Shown one piece after another: positions 32,135 to 45,150 of a stretch of DNA of 64,000 nt. A program made the position numbers and the translations under genes. The number at the start of each line of letters is the position of its first letter. The first letter of the stretch is position 1. Source of the stretch: Phocoena phocoena. Lineage: Eukaryota > Chordata > Mammalia > Artiodactyla > Phocoenidae. The notes under the pieces were generated by a model. It was given only the letters and a program-made list of their open reading frames with translations, ran no database searches and was not told the origin of the DNA. The DNA is taken from NCBI RefSeq assembly GCF_963924675.1, contig NC_089220.1:167138761-167202760 (forward strand), read 5' to 3'.

Positions 32135-35100
32135 ATTTTATGCCCTCCCTAAATTCATATACTTTTTGTGTGTATAATACTTTCACCTAATCACACTGTC
32201 CTCAAAAGTCATAGCTCATGCTAGCATTAACTTGAAGTCTAAAATCTCATCTAAATATCATCAACACAAAAAGTCTCAAATATCATCACTTAAATCATCT
32301 GAATCTGTTATGGGTGAGACTTAGGGTATGAATTCCTCTTTGTGGAAAACAAGTTTTCTGCTTCCAAAATACAGTGGTACAGCATCCATAACATAGACAT
32401 TTCCATTCCAAAGGGGGGAAATTAGAAGGAATAAAAGGATAACAGGTCCCAAGCAAGATGACAACTCAGTAGGGCAAGTTGAGTTTCAGGGCCATAGACT
32501 AATTATCTGTGGCCAGATACTCTGTCCTCTGGGACTGCTGGGATGGCAGCCTTGCTCTTTGGGCCCATCAGGGTGGTGGTCTTATTCTCTTGGGCCCACC
32601 ATTGGCTCAGGCCTCTGCATCCATGGCTCTGCACTCAGTTATCCTTCTTTCCTTCACCATGATAGGGCTAATTTTTATATACCATTTACATACTTTTCTT
32701 CCACTCTTCTCTACAATTTCCATAGATAAATCTACACAATAGAGGAAAAGCAAAAGGAAAGGAAATGAAGAAAAACGGAAGGAATTAAGGTATAAAACCT
32801 GTGGTTGGAATTTAACATTTGTTTTATTCATTCAAAAGTGTGGGATGGAGAAAACCTTTTCTGAAGTACGTGCAGAGCCATTCTACTTTATGTACCTGGG
32901 TGCATTCCTTTAAACTAGTATCCTGAAACCTTGATTCAGAGTCATGCAGATAAGCTGATTTCATTGACTTCTTCAGTGTTTCCATGGCCTTAATTTAAGT
33001 ATTTCCTAACGTAATGCTGCACAAATGGCTTACGTATCGCTGTGCTAAGCAGCATTTCTGCTGTCAGCGGTGCACCAGCAAATAGAGCGCCTCCTAAGGG
33101 AGCCATTGAATTAAATGGTACACATGGGACTGGCTTTGTACCCTTCCACTTTGGAATGACTTCACCTTCTCAGTTCCCAAGTGAGATAAAACTCCTTCCA
33201 TCTGTGCTACACTTGCATTCTGAAGGGGTTTTGGGATTTATGATTCTTAGATGTGGAAGGCAGGAGCAATGAAGTACTAACCCAGTGTAAATTGCTACAC
33301 TGGCTTTTATAACTGTTACTATTGACTGGGGAGTTAATTGCCCGTGTACTTTGTTTTTAACTATTGGGCTTAACTGAAAACTGAAAAGTTGACAAAACTA
33401 CAAAAAAGTTAGAAGAGAATAAAAGAAAAGACTGAAGAAAACAGATTGAAATTCAGAGTGCATTTTTAGAGTTTTCTGAACTGAAGACGAAGATTTAAAA
33501 AATGACAGTGTTAATAGTGTGTCCTGTAGATAATGCTAAAGTGTATATAATTTGTCCCTATAATTTGGTTAGTGCATTGGGTCTGAGAGTTAATCCCTTG
33601 AAATGTTCCTGAATGACGAGGCACTAATTCTTGTCTTGATAATAAAGAAAGAGAAATACATGAAAACAGGTGTTGGATACCAAGGAATCTTCACCATTTT
33701 TTATTCAGTGTTTGGAACTGTGGTTACAATGGAGGTCTCAGATTCAGACAGACTAGGGCCTGTTAATAAACTTTACTTATTTTAGTAGGAAATTGTTGGG
33801 AAATATCAATAATAGTACCTTATTAAATATACATTCCACTTTGTAAATATTTGTTACCTAATGTCTGTTTGTTGGAATATTTTCCGCTGGAAAACCTGAA
33901 GAACATATTGATAGCACTACATAATCTTTAATGCCTTAGAAGCCAGTATGTCTAGTAAACCAATAAAAGCTATTCTTTATTTTCAGAAATGAAACAGTGT
34001 AGCATACTGAAGAAAAATGTAAATGACATTTCATTCATCTTAATTTAGTAATAGTGCCATACATGATTACTTTCCATTTGCCATCCCTAGCTCACTGGAA
34101 ATGTTAGGATCATTCTGCCTGGTACTTTGATTGAGACGCTTATAAATTTGTTTTGTTGTAAATAATGTGGATACTAAGATGCGTTCTATTTCCATTGCTC
34201 ATCCTGCTGTACAAATATTCAGTGGTTTTCAGACTTTTTGATTTGGACTTGCTAATCTAGCTCCTGGATCCCACTGTGTCTCTCCAGGTACAGCCCCAAA
34301 GGTCAGGCTGTTACCTCTTAAATGTATTATCCATCCCACTCTTTTTTAACAGGTGTAGGATTGTGTAACGTCTGTGTTTATTACCCTTAACTTTTTTTTT
34401 TTACCCTTAACTTTTAAAAACTTTTCTCTTCTAGCTGAGCTCTTCTTTTACTTCTCATTTCTATTCCAAACACTTCCCTTCTTTTTATAGTTGTCCCCTA
34501 TAGTAATGACTCACATTTTTTAAAACTAGAGTTTTTATGGTTGCTGTAAAAAACACAGAAGCAAAGCCATGTATACTGAAATTTAGCATAAAGGAAATCA
34601 AATTTGGGGAGGCATCTCATTGTTTCTCTCTGCTCCTTGGACGGTTTAATAAGTAGTTGTAGAACAGAGACAGACAAAAATCAACGAACACCAGCCTATC
34701 CTAGGGATACCATATAGGATTTTTAGTCTAGTGAGATTGATCCTACTATATCTCTGATAAGATGATGCTTAGAAATTAGAACCTGGGAATGTTTAGGAAA
34801 CAGTTAACAGTCTGTGCTATTGGGTTGAGTGTTACTTTCTGATATCTTTCTTTCCTTCATAGATGAAACCAAGTTGACTCAGTGCTAAGTTGTTTCACTT
34901 TGACTAATTGATGTCTGCATGGTTAAGGTCTTAACCTAGCTTTTGGAAAAACATCATTCTTTTAATTACCAAAGATAATCAAGCAGAATAGAATGGAATG
35001 CATCAATCTACACCATATTGGAAGGACACCAGACTGTCACATACCATGTTTGGCATGCCCCAATTATGATAAATGCCCAAACTATGATAAATAATAATAT

Positions 35101-35435
35101 AATAATAAATGTCTGTTTCTATTTTTAAAAGAGTACATTCTCTTTACTGGGTAAATACTGCTTTAGATCTGCCACAGAAAAGAGAAAGGAAGATCATCTT
35201 TTCTTAGGATGTAGTATGACACATTCAGCTGTATTTTCAGTAATTTTTTTTCCTTGCTGACTTGTCGTTTTCCAGTTAGTTAGACAAATGTCACACTTTT
35301 CTACCAACTAGTGTTGTTTTGGCATGATCTGCTAGTTTGGGTTTATCTAAGCTTTATCATAATTAGAGATGAAGATGAACAAGGTAATTGTATCTATGAA
35401 CCTATAGCAGAAAACCAGACTGACTTAAACAGTAC
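32135..35435. other. Mostly unique DNA; candidate conserved element at 32985-33300
   Basis: The part 32985-33300 has balanced base composition and several CpGs (CTTACGTATCGCTGTGC, CAGCGGTGCACCAGC) and no repeat pattern. An open frame of 76 codons starts at 33042, but no domain is recognisable. A short direct duplication (TTACCCTTAACTTTT twice) lies at 34381-34415, and a MER-like start (TTCAGTGGTTTTCAGAC) at about 34218. Otherwise nothing was recognised. Confidence 0.35.
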
Positions 35436-35439
35436 TCGA

Positions 35440-35760
35440 AGAGGTGTGATAGCACATTAAAATATGTAGGGAATAACGTGAACCTTCAGAAGGGCTAAAA
35501 AGCAATGACTCTGAAGAGAAGTTGCCACCAGTGTCTATGGCTTTTGTTAGTATTTCTGGCCTGTTTCATCCCAGCTCTGCACTCCAGGTTAGAGACTTGG
35601 GTCACGCAGGCTGTGTTCTCCACAGTGTTAGAATATGACATTAGTTTGAGAAGAACCTATTTTTACCCAGGTTCAAAAAAGATCCTTTGCTCTACTCTGT
35701 GTATGTTTGAAATACTCTCTAATAAAAGATTAAAACAAAATAACATAAAAACAAAAAATG
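35440..35760 (+). mobile_element. Possible L1 3' end, plus orientation
   Basis: Ends with GTATGTTTGAAATACTCTCT, AATAAAAGATTAAAAC and an A-rich tail, which resembles an old L1 3' terminus. The 5' part is not clearly L1. Confidence 0.4.
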
Positions 35761-35792
35761 GAATCTAAAAAATTATTTAAAAAAGAAAAAGT

Positions 35793-35925
35793 CTTTTTTT
35801 TTTTTTTTTTTTTTGGTGACATGATGCAGCTTGTGAGTTCTTAGTTCCCCAACCAGGGATTGAACCCAGGCCAGCAGTAGTGAAAGTGCCAAGTCCTAAC
35901 CCCTGGACCACCAGGGAATTCTTCC
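35793..35925 (-). mobile_element. Older tRNA-derived SINE (CHR-1-like), truncated
   Basis: A T-run of about 22 bp, then TTAGTTCCCCAACCAGGGATTG and the degenerate head end CCCCTGGACCACCAGGGAATT. The short length suggests loss of body sequence. Confidence 0.8.
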
Positions 35926-35977
35926 CAAAACTCCTTTGTTAATATATGGCATCCAAGAATAAAGAGTATGTACATAT

Positions 35978-36152
35978 AGTTCTGTGGTTTTCAACTTAGA
36001 GATTCATAGAATGCCTTTATTAGAATCACCTGGGGCACTTCTGGCAAATTCATTTCTGGGGTCTCATCTCTGGAGATTCTAATTCAGTAGATCTGAGGAG
36101 GGAAACAGCTTTGCAGTGATTCTGATCTGCTGACACATTTGGGAACCATTGT
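35978..36152. mobile_element. MER5-like non-autonomous hAT element
   Basis: It contains AGAATCACCTGGGGCACTTC and TTCTAATTCAGTAGATCTGAGG, and ends near ATTTGGGAACCATTG, the pattern of MER5/MER33-type elements. Confidence 0.75.
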
Positions 36153-36159
36153 TAACTGG

Positions 36160-37790
36160 CTGGATTGTGTCACGAAACTCATTTGGCAAAAACGGATTTT
36201 GGTGAAGATGCAAAAAAGATAGAAAATGGTAAAATTAGTGAAATTGACAGTGTTTCTTAAGGTAGAACTATGGCACTTTTTCACACTTTACAGCCTCTGA
36301 TGTTGGTTTCCTTGGAATGAGATCTACTGAGAATTCATAGACCATTAAAGCTGAAATTTTACTTAGACATCTCTTGTCCAGTCTCTTCATTTTATAGACA
36401 AAAAATTTTTGGCATTCAGTTGATTTTATTTTTTAATGAGTAAACAGTGTAGGCAAGCGGGGACACATTAGAAATTCTACTTTTGCCTGTTAGCTAGGGA
36501 TTTAATAGTTGTCTTAAGACTGGTTTGAATGCACGCACTTCTGCTATAGCCTTTCTCTAGGTTCGTTTTTTCAGGTATCTCAGTGGTTCTCAAGTTTAAT
36601 ATGTAGAATTACCATGCAAAGTTGTATATACATATCTATATACTGTATTTTAAGGCAGATTGAAGGGATTTTCTTAATTTTAATTATGTAACATTTGACT
36701 ATAGGTGACCATAGAGCTCAACCCCAATGTAAGATGTGAGTGCTGTAGTAAAATACCTGTCTCACTGTCCTTAAGTGATTGGACATGTTACAATGGAGGA
36801 GGGAGAATAAGTAACTGAAAATGGATATTCCTTCAAGAAGAAAAGAATAATTAATGACTAGTTTCTAAATTTCCTCTAAAATGAAAAGAGGCCAAAGATG
36901 TATTAACTAAGCATATAAGCAGAAGTTATATATCAAAATATTTTACTCTCAGAGGACACAGTGGGTGTTCTCTTTTGCTAAGAGGAGGTAGTACCAACCA
37001 TCTAGTTGTAGGGCAATTTCCTGGAACTTTGACAGAAAGAAAATGACTGGGCAGAGCTGATTTGACATCATTTGGGTTTAGTGTCATGTGTTCTGAGCCA
37101 ATTATAGACAGGCCATAGACAGCCTCCTCCCTGTACTCTTGACAGTGTCGCTCAGGTGTTGCTTTATTTTTTAAACCTATACATTATAGTTCAAATATAA
37201 TATGGTTCCCATGGAGGAAATGCAGTAGTTCCATTTATAAAAACATTTAAAGAGAGTGGTTTCCTACTAGAAATCAAAGGGAGTATTTTATGTATAAGAA
37301 ACTAAAATGGAAATTATTGAAAGGACTGTAGGCCACTTGTATAAAATGACAACTAGAAGTGACAGTAGATTTATTTCAAGTTTTGGCAAATAATAATAAT
37401 ACCCCCAAAGTTTAGGTATTAAACTAGTCACTGTGTGGATAAACATTTTTTATGAATTTAAATAGGGAGTGTATTATGAGTAGAATTTAGAAGAAGTATT
37501 AAAATAAGAACCTAAAATTGAATTAATTGTCTGCTTATTTTGTTATTACCATTTACCCCAGACCTATAATGATCAATTTTCTCCTGCTGGAGACATATCC
37601 TCTTCTGCTTTGCTCAGTCTTCTGTCATCGTGAAGCTTCAATGCATCTGACAATAGAATTGGCAGCAGGAAGGGGAAAAACTGCTGGGACAGGTCAGTTT
37701 CAGTTTTTAGATAAGCAGTGCAATTTCTTTCATACTCTGCAACCAGAGCCAGAAAGAATACTATCTGAAGGAAGCAAGGTCTAAGTGGGA
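36160..37790. other. Unique DNA, nothing recognised
   Basis: A short MER5-like start (CAGTGGTTCTCAAGTTTAA) occurs at about 36580. No gene could be supported; the 85-codon frame at 37527 shows no known domain. Confidence 0.45.
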
Positions 37791-37794
37791 AGAA

Positions 37795-37985
37795 CCTGAG
37801 CATTGAGTCAGGCCTGGGTCCAGCTATGATTGTTTCTGAAGAACTGGGTCACCTCAGCCATTCAGCTTCTGTGTGACTGGTTCTCCTTATAAAGTAGTAT
37901 AAATATTACCTCCTTTACTACTGCATAAAGTTCTTGTGAGAATAAAATGTGATACTACATGTGAAAAGGAAAGTACAAGAGAAAT
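37795..37985 (+). mobile_element. MIR element
   Basis: Plus-orientation MIR: GAGCATTGAGTCAGGCCTGG, then TCAGCTTCTGTGTGACTGG, then TTCTTGTGAGAATAAAATGTG. Confidence 0.68.
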
Positions 37986-38049
37986 ATGACAATTTTTACA
38001 CTGCTTTTGTGTATTTGACTTTTCCATCCTAAACTTTTTTTTTTTAATT

Positions 38050-38606
38050 TTAAATAACTAAAAGAACTAAAAATAGAATTACCATATGACCCAACAATCC
38101 CACTACTGGGCATATACCCTGAGAAAACCATAATTCAAAAAGACACATGCACCCCAATGTTCATTGCAGCACTATTTACAATAGCCAGGTCATGGAAGCA
38201 ACTAAATGCCCATCAACAGATGAATGGATGAAGAAGATGTGGTACGTATATACAGTGGAATATTACTCAGCCATAAAAAGAAACAAAATTGGGTCATTTG
38301 TAGAGACATGGATGCATCTAGGGACTGTCATACAGAGTGAAGTAAGTCAGAAAGAGAAAAACAAATATTGTATATTAATGCATATATGTGGAACCTAGAA
38401 AATGGTACAGATGAACTGGTTTGCAGGGCAGAAATAGAGACATAGAGAAGTAGAGAAAAAACGTATGGACACCAAGGGGGGAAAGCAGCAGGGGGTGGGG
38501 GTGGGGGTGGGATGAATTGGGAGATTGGGATTGACATGTATACACTGATGTGTATAAAATGGATGACTAATAAGAAAAATAAATTAATTAACTAAAAAAA
38601 AAGTTA
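38050..38606 (+). mobile_element. 5'-truncated young L1, plus orientation
   Basis: Holds the ORF2 C-terminus (VYTVEYYSAIKRNKIG) and the whole 3' UTR, with a G-rich tract at 38477-38512 and an A-rich tail at about 38590-38604. The ORF2 end is close in sequence to the L1 at 62758-63000, so it is the same lineage in the opposite direction. Typical 5' truncation. Confidence 0.92.
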
Positions 38607-39600
38607 AAATCCTGTCGTATGTACCTTCATTCCAGATTTGCAAGTTGGGGAATGGGCAGGAATTGGTATGAAGTGACAGAGAGGCCAGGACAAAAGGATC
38701 TGTCTCATTGTGAAGAGCTGACTAGGTAGAAATGGCAATGCAAATCTCTTATTTTTAAAATAGTTTTTCTTCATATTATTTTTAGGGGGAATATTGTACA
38801 AATCTCTAGGATACTGGGAGATTTGTTCAAGTATTACAAATAATTTACTTATTCAGGATATAAGTGCAGTCTACAGATTTTTGTAATGTTTTGTTTCTAG
38901 AATAATCCAACACACACTTTTGAGTTAATACTGAACAGGGAGAGCAAATGAGTTCTATACTTTTATTTTTTGGCATAAATACATGATTTACTAATGGCTT
39001 AAACCTGGTTAGAAGCCAAAGAAGCAACTACATTCTTGCTATTAATATTTCATTACTCACTAATAGCTTTTTGCATAGGAATAGAAATTTCTAGTGTTGT
39101 GAGGTGATGTAATAACAGTTCCTTTTGTTGATGTTATAAATGATGGAATATTGTTTTTATAAATAACTTGACTTTTAAATTTTATTCGTGAATCTGACCT
39201 AAAATATCTCAACATGGTAAGTAGAATATTTTCTAGCCTATATGTTATATAAAATGTTCCACTGATACTGCCTTACAGTCCTCTGGAATTTTTCTAAACA
39301 CAGGAGTTTAGCCTTGTTGTGGTGTTTTGTCTAGTAACTAAGACCTTTTCTCTAGATAATTACTTCCTCTCCCTGTCTGGGGAGTTGCAGAGTCTGAAGA
39401 AAGGCTGTTCTAATAAGCTCGTCTGTTCTTCTCTTGAAGCTTCTTGAACCATGTTATCATTTTGTTTATAGTCTATTGGTAACCCAATACCTTGGTTGTA
39501 TCAAGTTTGCTTCTCTGAGACTAAGTCATTATATTATAAAAAACAACAACAAAAACAAAAACTTGATATCCCCAGGAATTATTATATTGGGTGCCTTCTT
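38607..39600. other. Unique DNA, nothing recognised
   Basis: AT-rich, without recognisable repeats or frames. Confidence 0.45.
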
Positions 39601-39604
39601 AATA

Positions 39605-39845
39605 TTTTAAAATTGCCAGTCACAAATATGGCTAAATGACTCCACCATTTACTAATTATGGACCTTGAGAAATTTAAAGAACTCTTCTGTGATTCTGTTC
39701 CATTGTTGGTAAAACGGGAGATAACAGTAGTACCTAAAAGATTTGTTATGAAGATTTAACGATCCTCACATTTAAGTGCTGAACATAGAGAGCACACAGT
39801 AAGCACCTGATAAAAATTAGCTGTCATTGTTATTATTATCAAGTG
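39605..39845 (+). mobile_element. MIR element
   Basis: Plus-orientation MIR with CTGTGATTCTGTTCCATTG, TTGTTATGAAGATTTAACG and AGCACACAGTAAGCACCTG, followed by a short TTATTATTATC run. Confidence 0.75.
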
Positions 39846-39849
39846 TGAA

Positions 39850-40880
39850 GATCGACTGTTGTCACAGTACTGTTATTGCGAAAGATATGGATGTTGGAGC
39901 AGTATTTGTATTTACTCAAATACTTGAATGGGCAAGTATTTAAAAAAATGAATCGTTGTGTTTATATTGTTTACCTGTCTCATAAAAATAAGATACAAAA
40001 TGTGGATAAGCCAATCTCTACTTGAATTTTTATATTTGAATTCTGTATGATTTGTTGTGTAAGACAAAAGAATACATAGATAATAGAACCAGAGAGAACA
40101 TTTTAAAATTAATAGCATTACAAACATTTCGAATGATACCAAAGAACCATTTATTTTGTGCTTCCTTAATTGTGATTCAGTTGGCTATTATAGTAGATGA
40201 TTTCGGTTGTCCCCCCAAACCATTCCCCACCCCCTCTTCCTCTTCCTTGTTAATAGAGTTCTGATTCTATTCGGGTACCTGCTTTTCTCTCAGTGACTCA
40301 GAGTTAGATCCTGATAGATCTTATTCAATTTGGTGCACCCTCCTATTCCCCAAGAGTGTGTTATAAAGCTGTAACAAATAAAAGGGAGGGAAAGTCTGCT
40401 GAAGGGATTCTGAGAAATGTTTTATTTGCTCTAAAATGGGAAAGCTCTCCTTTCCTGCTTCTGGGCACTATGATGCTTGGAACTGTTGTAGCCATCCTGT
40501 GATCATGAGGTCATAAGTTTCAAGACAAAATTGATACGTGAAGATGGCAAAGCAGTGAGATGAAGCTAAACTTGGGTCCTTGAAGATGATGTTAAAGTAT
40601 TGAATTAACCAACATTGGAATCACCAAGCACTTGAGTTCTTTTGTAAGATAATAAATTCCCTATTAGTGTCACTTAGTTGAGTCAGAGTTTTCTGATACA
40701 GAAAAGAAGCATCCTAAAAGATAAAAGCATCCTAAATAACATTAGCTAAAAGCATCCTAAATAATATTACTCATCGTATATTTTTGTTTTCTTGTAATGG
40801 CATGTTAAAAATTATATAAATGGAAAATATAAGTAATTTATAGCTATGTGGGATTCTGTAGATGCTTAAATGCTTATACA
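39850..40880. other. Unique DNA with a small tandem repeat
   Basis: AAAAGCATCCTAAA-type units repeat three times at about 40705-40768. A C-rich patch lies at 40209-40235. No gene was recognised. Confidence 0.5.
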
Positions 40881-40884
40881 GAAT

Positions 40885-42420
40885 ATTTTCTGAAATATTT
40901 TTATTAAATTTGTATCAGTTCTTATAAAGTGAACACACCTGTGTAGACCATCACCCAGATCAAGATATAGAACATTACTAACTTCCCAGAAGTCTTCTCT
41001 GTACTCCAAGTCAACATGGCCCCCTCATCCCAGGGTTACCCACTTTTCTAAACAGAAAAATTTTCCTATTTTTGAGTGTTATATATTTGAGTCATAATAC
41101 GATCCCTGACTTCTTTTGCTTAATGATTTGGAATGAGACTTATGTTATGCGTAGCAATAGCAGTTTATTTTAGTTTCTACTTAGTATCCTATTGTGTGAC
41201 TATACCACAGTCTATCCATGCTATTATGACAGATGCTGGATTTTTGGCTACTACGAATAATGAAGCAATGAACATCCTCATACGTGTTTTTCACTGTATA
41301 CATATCCATACGTTTCTATTGCATATATTGAATATAATTAGGAGTGAGATTGCTGGGTCATAGGGTAGCAAATGTCCCTCTTTAGTAGATATTGTCAGAG
41401 AGTTTTCTTTTTTTATATATAATTTATTAATTTATGTATTTATTTTTGGCTGTGTTGGGTCTTCATTGCTGCGCGCGGGTTTTCTCTAGTTGCAGATAGC
41501 AGGGCTACTCTTTGTTGCTGTGCGTGGGCTTCTCATTGCGGTGGCTTCTGTTGCGGAGCACAGGCTCTAGGCACGTGGGCTTCAGTAGTTGTGGCACACA
41601 GGCTCTAGTTGGGACTCACGGGCTTAGTTGCTCCACAGCATGTGGGATCTTCCCGGACCAGGGCTTGAACCCGTGTCCCCTGCTTTGGCAGGCGATTCTT
41701 AACCACTGCGCCACCAGGGAAGCCCGCCACAGAGAGTTTTCTGAAGTGATTATATCAATATATAGTTCTGCCAGCCATTTTACACGAATGTAAAATTTGT
41801 TCCACATGCTTGCCAACATATAATATTGTAAATTTTAATTTTAGCCTATCTGATGTTGTTTGGTGCTGTGTCATAGTTTTAATGTTCATTTTAATTATCA
41901 TTTTCCTGATAACTAATGAGGTTGAGTGTCTCAATCTTTTAGAGTTCTTATGTACACAATTTTGTGATCTCTGAATAATATGTTTATTTCTACCTTTCTG
42001 ATTCTCATCCCTTCAATTTGTTTTTCTTCCTTACTGCACTAGTTAGGAATTCAAGTACAATATTGAATAAAAGTAGTCATACAAAGATAACAGACATTCT
42101 TGTTCCCATTTGGGAATATTGGGAAAGCCTTCAGTATTTCACCATTAAATATGACATTTGCTGAAGGTTTTTTGTGCATAAATTTATCATATTAAGAAAG
42201 TTTCCTTCTCCTCATTTGCTGAGCTTTTTTTCATGAAGGTGTTGAATTTTATCAAATTCTTTTCTGGATTTGGTGCACTACTAGAATGATCATACAGGTT
42301 TTATACTGTATTCTGTTAACATGTTGAACTGTGCTGAATGGCTTTTAATATTAAACTGATCTTGTATTTCTGGAATAAATCCAGCGTTTTCTAATAAATT
42401 GTCATTTTATGTATCGCTAG
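40885..42420 (-). mobile_element. Old L1 (L1M-like), antisense, 3' end to reverse transcriptase
   Basis: Runs from the 3' end (CTTATAAAGTGAACACACC) through the ORF2 C-terminus (GAGATTGCTGGGTCATAGGG), and after a break near 41960 into the reverse-transcriptase region (TGGAATAAATCCAGCG). A long-form SINE (41409-41729) interrupts it. No open frame remains. Confidence 0.82.
41409..41729 (-). mobile_element. CHR-type SINE (long form) in old L1
   Basis: A perfect 13-bp duplication CAGAGAGTTTTCT (41396-41408 and 41730-41742) flanks a full long-form copy, with GGCTGTGTTGGGTCTTCATTG near the tail and GCGCCACCAGGGAAGCCC at the head. Confidence 0.95.
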
Positions 42421-42689
42421 ATTCGTTTTGCTTCACATGTGTACAGCTTAGAAATCAGAAGTGCTTTTGGGAACAGCGTCTACAGAAAGTTATCTTACTT
42501 CTTTTTCGTTCTTCTACTCTTGGGCCTTAGTCCCTCAAGTTCTGTCTGCTTTAGTAGCACGGAACTCCAGTTTTTATCACCCTAGGTCAGTAAGACCAGT
42601 GTAGCCTCTAGGTTACACATTTTGTTTGAACTCTATGTAGACTTGCAAGTATCTTGAAAGGAAAAAAAATGTGATTAGAGCGTTCACCT
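42421..42689. other. Unassigned DNA
   Basis: No feature recognised; it may still be part of decayed L1. Confidence 0.4.
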
Positions 42690-42705
42690 CAGTGGAGTTT
42701 CTTTT

Positions 42706-42904
42706 TTTTTTTTGCGGTATGCAGGCCTCTCAGTGTTGTGGCCTCTCGCGTTGCAGAGCACAGGCTCCGGACGCGCAGGCCCCACGGCCATGGCTCACAA
42801 GCCCAGCCGCTCCGCGGCACGTGGGATCCTCCCGGACCGGGACACAAACCCGTGTCCCCTGCATCAGCAGGCAGACTCTCAACCACTGCGCCAGCAGGGA
42901 AGCC
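42706..42904 (-). mobile_element. CHR-type SINE (short form)
   Basis: A perfect 16-bp duplication CAGTGGAGTTTCTTTT (42690-42705 and 42905-42920) flanks the copy. Confidence 0.96.
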
Positions 42905-42924
42905 CAGTGGAGTTTCTTTTAATC

Positions 42925-43850
42925 AGGATCTTGGCCCCTCAAGTCCTGGTTGTTTTGGTTACTTTCCTTCAGACAGGATTTTTGTTTGTTTGTTTGTTTG
43001 TTTTCTTTTATATAGGTCTTAGAGTTAGCCTCAGCAAGAGGGTTAGTTTGAAACAAGTTATAATTTAATGGCTAGAAGTGGGACTTCCACAGTATGTTTT
43101 AAAAGGCTCTGTGCCAATCTTTTGCAGCATTTATCTAAAGTTCAGTCCATCCTTAGTATATATTCTGAAAAAAAATACGAACAAATGAAAAGTAAACATA
43201 TGAAGAACCCGCTTTCTGACCCCCCTTCCCCTTAGATGCCTCCACTTTTCTCTCCATAACCAGCTGTGATTGTACTGACAGAGTTCCTGGTACTTAGTTG
43301 CTCCTGTTTTCTCTCCTAGCATCTGTGATGATAAAAATATACAGTACCTCCATGTCTTCTTGAAAACTGCTAAAATCTAGCATACATATCTGTCTGAGTA
43401 TAATTTATTTTGTTTCTTGGGTAATAGCCCTCTAAAATAGGGTGCTAAATTACTTACACAGTTCTTATTTCTTGCACTTCATTTTCATTGTTAAGCCTGG
43501 AGGTATGTATCCTGTCTCTGGCCCTTTAAATACATAAAGGAGCATTTAAAAGTCTAGATGGCAGCAATGACCCTCTGGATTTGCTATTAGTCCCTCTTGT
43601 TTCTTATTGTTGTTTCTTCAGCTCTGTAGTCTCTTGCCTTCTCTGGATCCTAATACTTATGTGATGCTCTTTTTCTTTAATAACTCACAGAGATGTAGAC
43701 TATTTTTCAAGTTTTACTTTTTACAACTGTTTTTTTAAATAAGTAATTCGGTTTTGTTGTAAAATTTTGGAAAGCATAGAAAATTGCAACAAAAAATAAA
43801 AAGCACCTGAATCTTACCATCCTAAGAGAATCACTATTAAAATTTTGATA
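42925..43850. other. Unique DNA with a (TTTG)n run
   Basis: TTTG repeats at about 42980-43003. Nothing else was recognised. Confidence 0.5.
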
Positions 43851-43852
43851 TA

Positions 43853-43975
43853 GCCGGGGGGTGGGGGTGGTGGTGGGATGAATTGGGAGATTGGGATTGA
43901 CATATATACACTAATATATATAAAATGGATAACTAATAAGAACCTGCTGTAGAAAAAAATAAAATTCAAAAATGT
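43853..43975 (+). mobile_element. Short L1 3'-end insertion (about 120 bp)
   Basis: Only the last part of an L1 3' UTR: the G-rich tract, GATGAATTGGGAGATTGGG, the TATATAAAATGGATAACTAA end and an A-rich tail. The flanks TTTTGATATA (43843-43852 and 43976-43985) form a 10-bp duplication. Confidence 0.9.
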
Positions 43976-43989
43976 TTTTGATATATACT

Positions 43990-44965
43990 CTTCAAGAAAA
44001 GAGTGTAATCCTTTCTGTTGTTTCAGACAATTATTCTGTCTCTGGAATCTACCCTTTTTTGCTGATGGTTATATAGGAACAGAGATTAATACCCTTCTTT
44101 TCCCCCAGGATTTGTTGTGTATAAATTGTAGTGTAAGAGTGATATCTAAGTTCTTTCATTTTTCCAAATAACTCATATTATCTGCCACAGGGCTTATAAT
44201 ATTGCATACTTATTGGTATTAATGCAGTCACAGAAGCTCAGTGCCTGTAGTGAAGAGAAGTTTTCGTTGCCAGTCTCAGCCTTACCGGATAAACGAGTCT
44301 AACTTTCTTCACCTAAGGAAGGAACTGCATCTTCTTAGGTCTTCTGCTTGATAGATAAAATACTCATCAGGTCAAGTAAGCATCAGTGAAATTCTCTGTT
44401 TGAGCAAAATGGGATTTGTTCAGATGGCTAGCAAACTTTCTGTTTTCTAGGAGAGTGAGATTTAGATCTTGGTCATATGGAGGTAAGTTTCGGATGCCTT
44501 AGTAGCCCCTTTTAGTCTGCTCAGGTATTAGAAGTGAACATTGTTTGCCTCTTAAAGCAATTACTAAATATCTAGGATTTCTGAAATTTGATGTTCAGGC
44601 ATTTTAAGAGGTAAAGAAAATCATGACTCCTGCTTCTGCAGTTTGACTTAATTGGAGGAGAAAGAGAGTAAGCAGATGACTAAAACCTGATAAGTTTCCT
44701 GATTCATTTAATTTTGTTCAAACCACTTAAAATTGAATATAAAAGACCTGTTTTGACTTTATCTGTTACTATCTATATGTTCTCATGAAGATATTAAATT
44801 GCCTGAATCTAATCAATACTAGCATAAGTCAGTTATTCTGCTTACAGATACAATATTACTAATTTTACACCGCATGACTTATTTAGTGTATGGCTCTATG
44901 TCTCGTTTGATCATAAAATCCTAGAGTTGGGATTTTTACAAGTCATCCTTGATTTATCAAAATCT
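43990..44965. other. Unique DNA, nothing recognised
   Basis: No supportable feature. Confidence 0.45.
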
Positions 44966-44969
44966 TTTT

Positions 44970-45150
44970 TCAGTAGTTTCTAAACTTTAGAATGCAGAAA
45001 GATCATCCAAGGTGCTTTTGAATAGTTCAGACTCCTGGACTTGGTTCACAAAATATTTTGAATAGATCTAAATGGGTCTCAGAAAGCTTGACAAGTACTC
45101 GTGATCGTTCTGAGGGAGGTGTTACATGGACCATTTTTTGAAAACCATTT
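44970..45150. mobile_element. MER5-like hAT remnant
   Basis: Starts CAGTAGTTTCTAAACTTTAG and continues with AAGATCATCCAAGGTGC, which fits a decayed MER5/MER33-type element. Confidence 0.55.
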
